Assembly: GCA_947623455.1 (NCBI GenBank)
Contig: OX392527.1
Span: 63,749,115 to 63,813,114 of the forward strand
Source of the DNA: Mimachlamys varia
Lineage: Eukaryota > Mollusca > Bivalvia > Pectinida > Pectinidae
Length of the DNA stretch: 64,000 nt
Reading direction: 5' to 3'
Part shown: piece after piece, positions 60,509 through 64,000 of the stretch
Layout of the letters: each line of letters starts with the position of its first letter
Position numbering within the stretch: position 1 is the first letter of the stretch
Program-made: the position numbers and the translations under genes
Notes under the pieces: model-generated
The model's input: the letters and a program-made list of their open reading frames with translations, nothing else
Database searches by the model: none
Told to the model about the DNA's origin: nothing

Positions 60509-60530
60509 CTATATATATATAGACGATAAT
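60509..60530. other. Left array-to-spacer junction
   Basis: The last recognisable unit (GATCCAAGAATAGAAGATAT) ends at GACAATGAACT. A short run of alternating TA with ATATAGACGAT follows, probably a degenerate unit fragment, and then TGTGTGTGAATTTTCATTG, which already belongs to the ~158-bp spacer repeat. No target-site duplication or transposon end is evident at the join. Confidence 0.75.
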
Positions 60531-60677
60531 ATGTGTGTGAATTTTCATTGAAATTGGTGAAGTGATTTAAGAGGAGTTGTCTGGACAATTTTTTTTCTAC
60601 AGAAAACCTGTTTATAGTGACCACTTACTATAGTAAACATAATTTTGAGAAAAGAAATGTTGCATGCACATCTACAC
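60531..60677 (+). repeat. ~158-bp spacer repeat, copy interrupted by the SINE
   Basis: This copy contains TTTTCATTGAAATTGG, TTTAAGAGGAGTTGTC, TCTACAGAAAACCTGTTTAT, a CTTACTATAGTAAAC segment and GTTGCATGCACATC (at 60659), all repeated downstream about every 158 bp. It stops after CATCTACACAT where the other copies continue GGTCCTTT. That continuation is found at 61181 beyond the SINE. Units begin here directly after the satellite junction. Confidence 0.88.
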
Positions 60678-60683
60678 ATTTAT
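60678..60683 (+). repeat. Possible SINE target-site duplication, left copy
   Basis: ATTTAT directly precedes the tRNA-like head and is matched by ATTTAT at 61175-61180 at the end of the tail. The right copy overlaps the TTTA-rich tail, so the match could be coincidental. Confidence 0.45.
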
Positions 60684-60691
60684 AGGCGGAT

Positions 60692-60702
60692 TGGTCGAGG
60701 GG
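60692..60702 (+). promoter_or_regulatory. Pol III A box of the SINE
   Basis: TGGTCGAGGGG fits the internal A-box pattern TRGYNNANNNG. It lies 43 bp before the B box, a normal distance for a tRNA-type promoter. Confidence 0.8.
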
Positions 60703-60734
60703 TTAACACTCCAGCCTTCCACGCAGGCGGCCGG

Positions 60735-60745
60735 GGTTCGATCCC
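60735..60745 (+). promoter_or_regulatory. Pol III B box of the SINE
   Basis: GGTTCGATCCC is a full match to the tRNA B-box consensus GGTTCGANNCC. The intact A and B boxes mean the element could still be transcribed by RNA polymerase III, although nothing in the window shows that it is. Confidence 0.85.
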
Positions 60746-60943
60746 CATAATCGTCATACGCATGGAACATTCAGAGAAAGTGTTTTTCTGCTGCCCACAC
60801 ATCTCCAACAACCCAGGTGGAGTATAAAATGGTCTTGGATGGATGTTGCAGTATCTGTGATGTAGCATTCAAGTGAGGTAGCACTCTAAAAGAAGCCGTT
60901 GGAAACACGGTTCCACTACATACAGAACACAATTCATCTCCGG

Positions 60944-60970
60944 CACATACACATACAAACACACACATAT
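60944..60970 (+). repeat. CA-rich microsatellite inside the SINE body
   Basis: An imperfect run of CACATA and CACACA steps. It is short and impure, and is probably part of this SINE copy or a later slippage product. Confidence 0.6.
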
Positions 60971-61174
60971 GGAGATATTAGCCAGGTGGTATAGGACAAG
61001 TAGTTAGCGCCTAATAAGGCAGCTCTTGCGAACTACTCAGAATTGTATACGATAGAACTGTATGTGTTAATTGTATTAATTGTATGAGAAATGTATATCT
61101 ATGTACTGTAAAGTGCTTTAGAGTGGCTTATGTTAGCTAGATAGGGCGCTATATCAAATGTTGTATATTTATTT

Positions 61175-61180
61175 ATTTAT
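61175..61180 (+). repeat. Possible SINE target-site duplication, right copy
   Basis: ATTTAT at the end of the (TTTA) tail pairs with the left copy at 60678-60683. GGTCCATTAAAT, the continuation of the interrupted ~158-bp repeat, begins immediately afterwards. Confidence 0.45.
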
Positions 61181-62548
61181 GGTCCATTAAATGTGTGTAA
61201 ATTTTCATTGAAATTAGCAAACCGGTTTAAGAGGACTTGTCCGGACAAACGTTTTCTACAGAAAACCTCTTAATAGTGACCAGTTACATGTACCATAGCA
61301 ACTATAATTTTAGAAAAGAAATGTTGCATGCACATTTACATATGGTCCTTTATATTTGTGTGAGGATTCATTGAAATTGGCCAAGCGGTTTAAGAGGAGT
61401 TGTCCGGATAAACCTTTTCTATAGAAAACCTGTTTATAATGACCAGCTACCATAACAAACATAATTTTGAAAAAAGAAATGTTGCATGCGCATCTACAGA
61501 TAGATGGTCCTTTAAATCTCTTTGAAGTTCCATGGAAATTGGTCAGGCGGTTTAAGAGGAGTTTTCCGGATAATCTTTTTTCTTCCGAAAGCCTGTTCAT
61601 AGTGACCAGTTACATGTACCATAGTAAATATAACTATAATTTTGAAAAAAGAAATGTTGCATGAACATCTACACATGGTCCTTTATATCTGTGTGAAGTT
61701 CAATTGAAGTTGGCAAACCGGTTTAAGAGGAGTTGTCTGGACACACTTTTTCTACAGAAAACCTCTATATAGTGACCATTTACCATAGTAACCATAACTT
61801 TGAGAAAAAAAATGTTGCATGCGCATCCACACAGGGTCCTTTATATCTGTGTAGAGGTTCCATGGAAATTGGCCAAGCGGTTTAAGAGGAGTTGTCTGGA
61901 CAAGCTTTTTCTATAGAAAACCTCTATATAGTGACCAGTTACCATAGTAACCATAATTTTCAGAAAAAAATGTTGCATGCGCATCCACACATTGTCCTTT
62001 ATATCTGTGTGAAGTTCCATTGAAATAATCCAAGCGGTTTAAGAGGAGTTGTCCGGACAAACGTTTTTCTACAGAAAACCTGTTTATCATGACCACTTAC
62101 GATAGTAACCATAATTTTGAGAAATGAAAAGTTGCATGCGCATCTACAGATGTCCTTTTATCTGTGTGATGTTTCATTGAAATTGACAAGCGGTTTAAGA
62201 GGAGTTGTCAGAATAAACTTTTTCTACAGAAAACCCCTATATAAATACCAGTTACCATAGTAACCATAATTTTGAGCAAAAAAATGTTGCATGCGCATCC
62301 ACACATGGTCCTTTATATCTGTGTGAAGTTCCATGGAAATTGGCCAAGCGGTTTAAGAGGAGTTGTCTGGACACATTTTTTCTACAGAAAACCTCTATAT
62401 AGTGACCACTTACCATAGTAACTATAATTTTGAGAAAAGAAATGTTGCATGCACATCTAAACATTGTCCTTTAATCTGTATGATATTTCATTGAAATTGG
62501 CCAAGCGGTTTAATAGGAGTTGTCCGCACCAACTGATCCTTTAAATCT
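61181..62548 (+). repeat. ~158-bp tandem repeat, about eight and a half copies
   Basis: GTTGCATG anchors lie at 61323, 61481, 61656, 61814, 61972, 62131, 62286 and 62444, giving spacings of 158, 175, 158, 158, 159, 155 and 158 bp. Conserved segments in order are GGTCCTTTATATCTGTGTG, CATTGAAATTGGCCAAGCGG, TTTAAGAGGAGTTGTC, TTTCTACAGAAAACC, TATAGTGACCAGTTACCATA and ATAATTTTGAGAAAAG. Copies have diverged by several substitutions and small indels each, more than the 45-bp units have. Short open frames on either strand are broken and shared by all copies, so no gene is called. Tandem ~160-bp cores are known in bivalve pearl-type elements, but I cannot claim homology from sequence memory. The last copy is cut short and fuses to the inverted satellite near 62548. 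Confidence 0.93.
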
Positions 62549-64000
62549 TTGTCTATATATCTTCTTTTCTGCGATCTATCCACCTAATGCTCATTGTCTA
62601 TATATCCTCTATTACAACATCTATCCACCTAATGTTCATTGTTTATATATCTCTATTAAACATCTATCAACCTAATGTTCATTGTCTATATGTCCTCTAT
62701 TCTGGGATCTATCCACCTAATGTACATTGTCTATATATCCTCTATTCTGGGATCTATCCACCTAATGTACATTGTCTATATATCTTCTATTCTGGGCTCT
62801 ATCCACCTAATGTACATTGCCTATATATCTTCTTTTCTGTGATCTATCCACCTAATGTACATTGCCTATATATCTTCTTTTCTGTGATCTATCCACCTAA
62901 TGTACGTTGTCTATATATTTTCTTTCTGAGATCTATCCACCTAATGTTCAATGTCTATATATCCTCTATTCTGGGATCTATCTCCCTAATGTTCATTGTC
63001 TATATATCCTCTATTCCAACATCTATCCACCTAATGTTCATTGTCTATATATCGTCTATTACAACATCTATCCACCTTTTGTTCATTGTCTATATATCCT
63101 TTATTACAGCATCTATCCACCTAATGTTCATTGTCTATATATCGTCTATTACAACATCTATCCACCTAATGTTCATTGTCTATATATCCTCTATTCCAAC
63201 ATCTATCCACCTAATGTTCATTGTCTATTTATCGTCTATTACAACATCTATCCACCTAATGTTCATTGTCTATATATCCTCTATTCCAACATCTATCCAC
63301 CTAATGTACATTGTCTATATATCCTCTATTCCAACATCTATCCAGCTAATGTACTTTGTCTATATATCCTTTATTCTGGAATCTATCCACCTAATGTACA
63401 TTGTCTATATATCCTCTATTACAACATCTATCCACCTAATGTACATTGTCTATATATCCTCTAATACAACATCTATCCACCTAATGTTCATTGTCTATAT
63501 ATCCTCTATTACAACATCTATCCACCTAATGTACATTGTCTATATATCCTCTATTACAACATCTATCCACCTAATGTTCATTGTCTATATATCCTCTATT
63601 ACAACATCTATCCACCTAATGTTCATTGTCTATATATCCTCTATTCCAACATCTATCCACCTAATGTACATTGTCTATATATCCTCTATTACAACATCTA
63701 TCCACCTAATGTACATTGCCTATATATCTTCTATTCCAACATCTATCCACCTAATGTTCATTGTCTATATATCCTCTATTACAACATCTATCCACCTAAT
63801 GTACATTGCCTATATATCCTCTATTACAACATCTATCCACCTAATGTTCATTGTCTATATATCCTCTATTACAACATCTATCCACCTAATATACATTGTG
63901 TATATATCCTCTATTACAACATCTATCCACCTAATGTTCATTGTCTATATATCCTCTATTCCAACATCTATCCACCTAATGTTCATTGTCTATATATCCT
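62549..64000 (-). repeat. 45-bp satellite array, right arm in inverted orientation
   Basis: About 32 copies of the same 45-bp unit, now reading on the minus strand (plus-strand copies show CTATCCACCTAATG, TTCATTGTCTATATATCC and TCTATTACAACAT). The array runs off the right edge. It starts inside a ~158-bp repeat copy, at TTTAAATCTTTG-TCTATATATC. Rare variants match the left arm's 54-59 kb region in mirror order: a CTTTCTGAGATC unit (62922), ATCTCCCTAATG (near 62978), CCTTTTGTTCATTG (near 63077), CCAGCTAATGTACTTTG (near 63343) and TCTAATACAACATC (near 63460). Confidence 0.97.
62821..62910 (-). repeat. Pair of unit variants specific to the right arm
   Basis: Two adjacent 45-bp units (62821-62865 and 62866-62910) share CTTCTTTTCTGTGATC, and a related unit with CTTCTTTTCTGCGATC lies near 62570. 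I did not find this variant in the left arm. The pair differs only in its last few bases (ATTGC in one, CGTTGT in the other), consistent with a local one-unit duplication after the arms separated. Confidence 0.8.

Larger units (their letters stand above)
1..60530 (+). repeat. 45-bp AT-rich satellite array, left arm
   Basis: Uninterrupted head-to-tail array of a 45-bp unit, about 1340 copies, already in progress at base 1. Almost every copy contains GGATAGAT, then a variable segment (most often GTTGTAATAGAGG), then ATATATAGACAATG, then a [T/A]ACATTAGGT end. The consensus is about 31% GC, with 12 G and only 2 C on the plus strand. Copies differ from each other mostly by a few recurrent substitutions; only about twenty indels were noticed in 60 kb. 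No gene, RNA gene or transposon interrupts it. Unit length and total span place it between a classical minisatellite and satellite DNA. I recognise no named satellite family. Two minus-strand frames stay open for long distances because 45 is a multiple of three, and these should not be called genes. Confidence 0.99.
60684..61174 (+). mobile_element. tRNA-derived SINE, about 0.5 kb
   Basis: A tRNA-like head (about 60684-60756) with Pol III A and B boxes is followed by a unique body containing a CACCCAGGTGGAGT-like segment (near 60809, where the sequence reads CAACCCAGGTGGAGT), a CA-rich run and a 3' region with GTAAAGTGCTTTAGAG and GGGCGCTATAT. It ends in TATTTATTTATTTAT. This head, body and short-repeat tail is the structure of tRNA-derived SINEs, which move using a partner LINE's reverse transcriptase. 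The GTAAAG-GCTTT and GCGCTATAT tail resembles SINE ends common in marine animals. I cannot name the family. It splits a ~158-bp repeat copy: the distance between flanking GTTGCATG anchors is 664 bp, about 506 more than usual. No coding capacity is expected. Confidence 0.85.

Noticed and set aside
60505..60525. AT microsatellite as an independent feature
   Set aside because: Only about five TA steps and contiguous with a degenerate satellite unit; treated as part of the junction.
1..60530. CRISPR array
   Set aside because: Units abut without variable spacers, there are no cas genes, and the context is eukaryotic satellite DNA.
60684..60756. Functional tRNA gene
   Set aside because: A and B boxes are present, but the 5' AGGCGGA and the 3' ATAATCGTC do not pair as an acceptor stem, the T stem has only three good pairs, and the sequence continues into a SINE body.
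60645..60827. 60-codon plus-strand frame across the SINE head
   Set aside because: It spans the join of two repeat types and the tRNA-like region; no recognisable domain.
61310..62464. Short minus-strand frames with a shared GQLLLNRLANF-type motif
   Set aside because: The motif is the translation of the ~158-bp repeat; frames are short, broken at different points, and recur with each copy.
62907..63464. Plus-strand 185-codon frame in the right arm
   Set aside because: It is the same repeat artefact, read on the plus strand because the array is inverted.
1..64000. Telomeric repeat or centromeric protein-box motif
   Set aside because: No TTAGGG-type runs; TTAGG appears only once per unit inside ACATTAGGT. 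No recognisable CENP-B-like box.

Overview
The window is almost entirely non-coding satellite DNA from a eukaryotic genome, and I find no protein-coding gene I can support. The best guess for the source is a marine invertebrate such as a mollusc. That guess rests on the style of the dispersed sequence in the spacer: a tRNA-headed SINE with a GCGCTATAT-type 3' end, and ~158-bp tandem repeats. There is no diagnostic gene, so the assignment is tentative. Nothing bacterial or viral is visible.

Layout. (1) Positions 1 to about 60530 are one uninterrupted tandem array of a 45-bp AT-rich unit, roughly 1340 copies, running off the left edge of the window. A typical copy is 46-90. The array has layered structure: about five common unit variants in a preferred order; higher-order blocks of about 1.0 to 2.9 kb that have themselves been duplicated, traceable by rare shared indels; and a more divergent sub-array at about 53.75-58.9 kb. 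(2) About 60531-62548 is a 2-kb spacer made of about nine diverged copies of a different ~158-bp repeat. One copy is split by a ~0.5-kb tRNA-derived SINE (about 60684-61174) with Pol III A and B boxes, a TTTA-rich tail and a possible 6-bp target duplication. (3) From about 62549 to the right edge the same 45-bp satellite resumes in the opposite orientation (about 32 copies) and carries, in mirror-image order, rare variants also found in the left arm at 54-59 kb. The two arms are therefore an inverted duplication around the spacer, not independent arrays.

Very long open frames (up to 2478 codons) exist on the minus strand of the array, but they are a product of repeat arithmetic. The unit length is divisible by three and two of the three minus-strand frames of the consensus lack stops. 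One-base indels merely switch between the two open frames. They are not annotated as genes.

The most interesting points are the inverted-arm architecture with shared private variants, the nested higher-order duplication history, and the repeat's composition (strong G-over-C strand bias, a perfect palindrome toggled by one base, and a trace of an ~11-bp ancestral sub-repeat). Because the array is so repetitive, its length and internal order depend on assembly quality.
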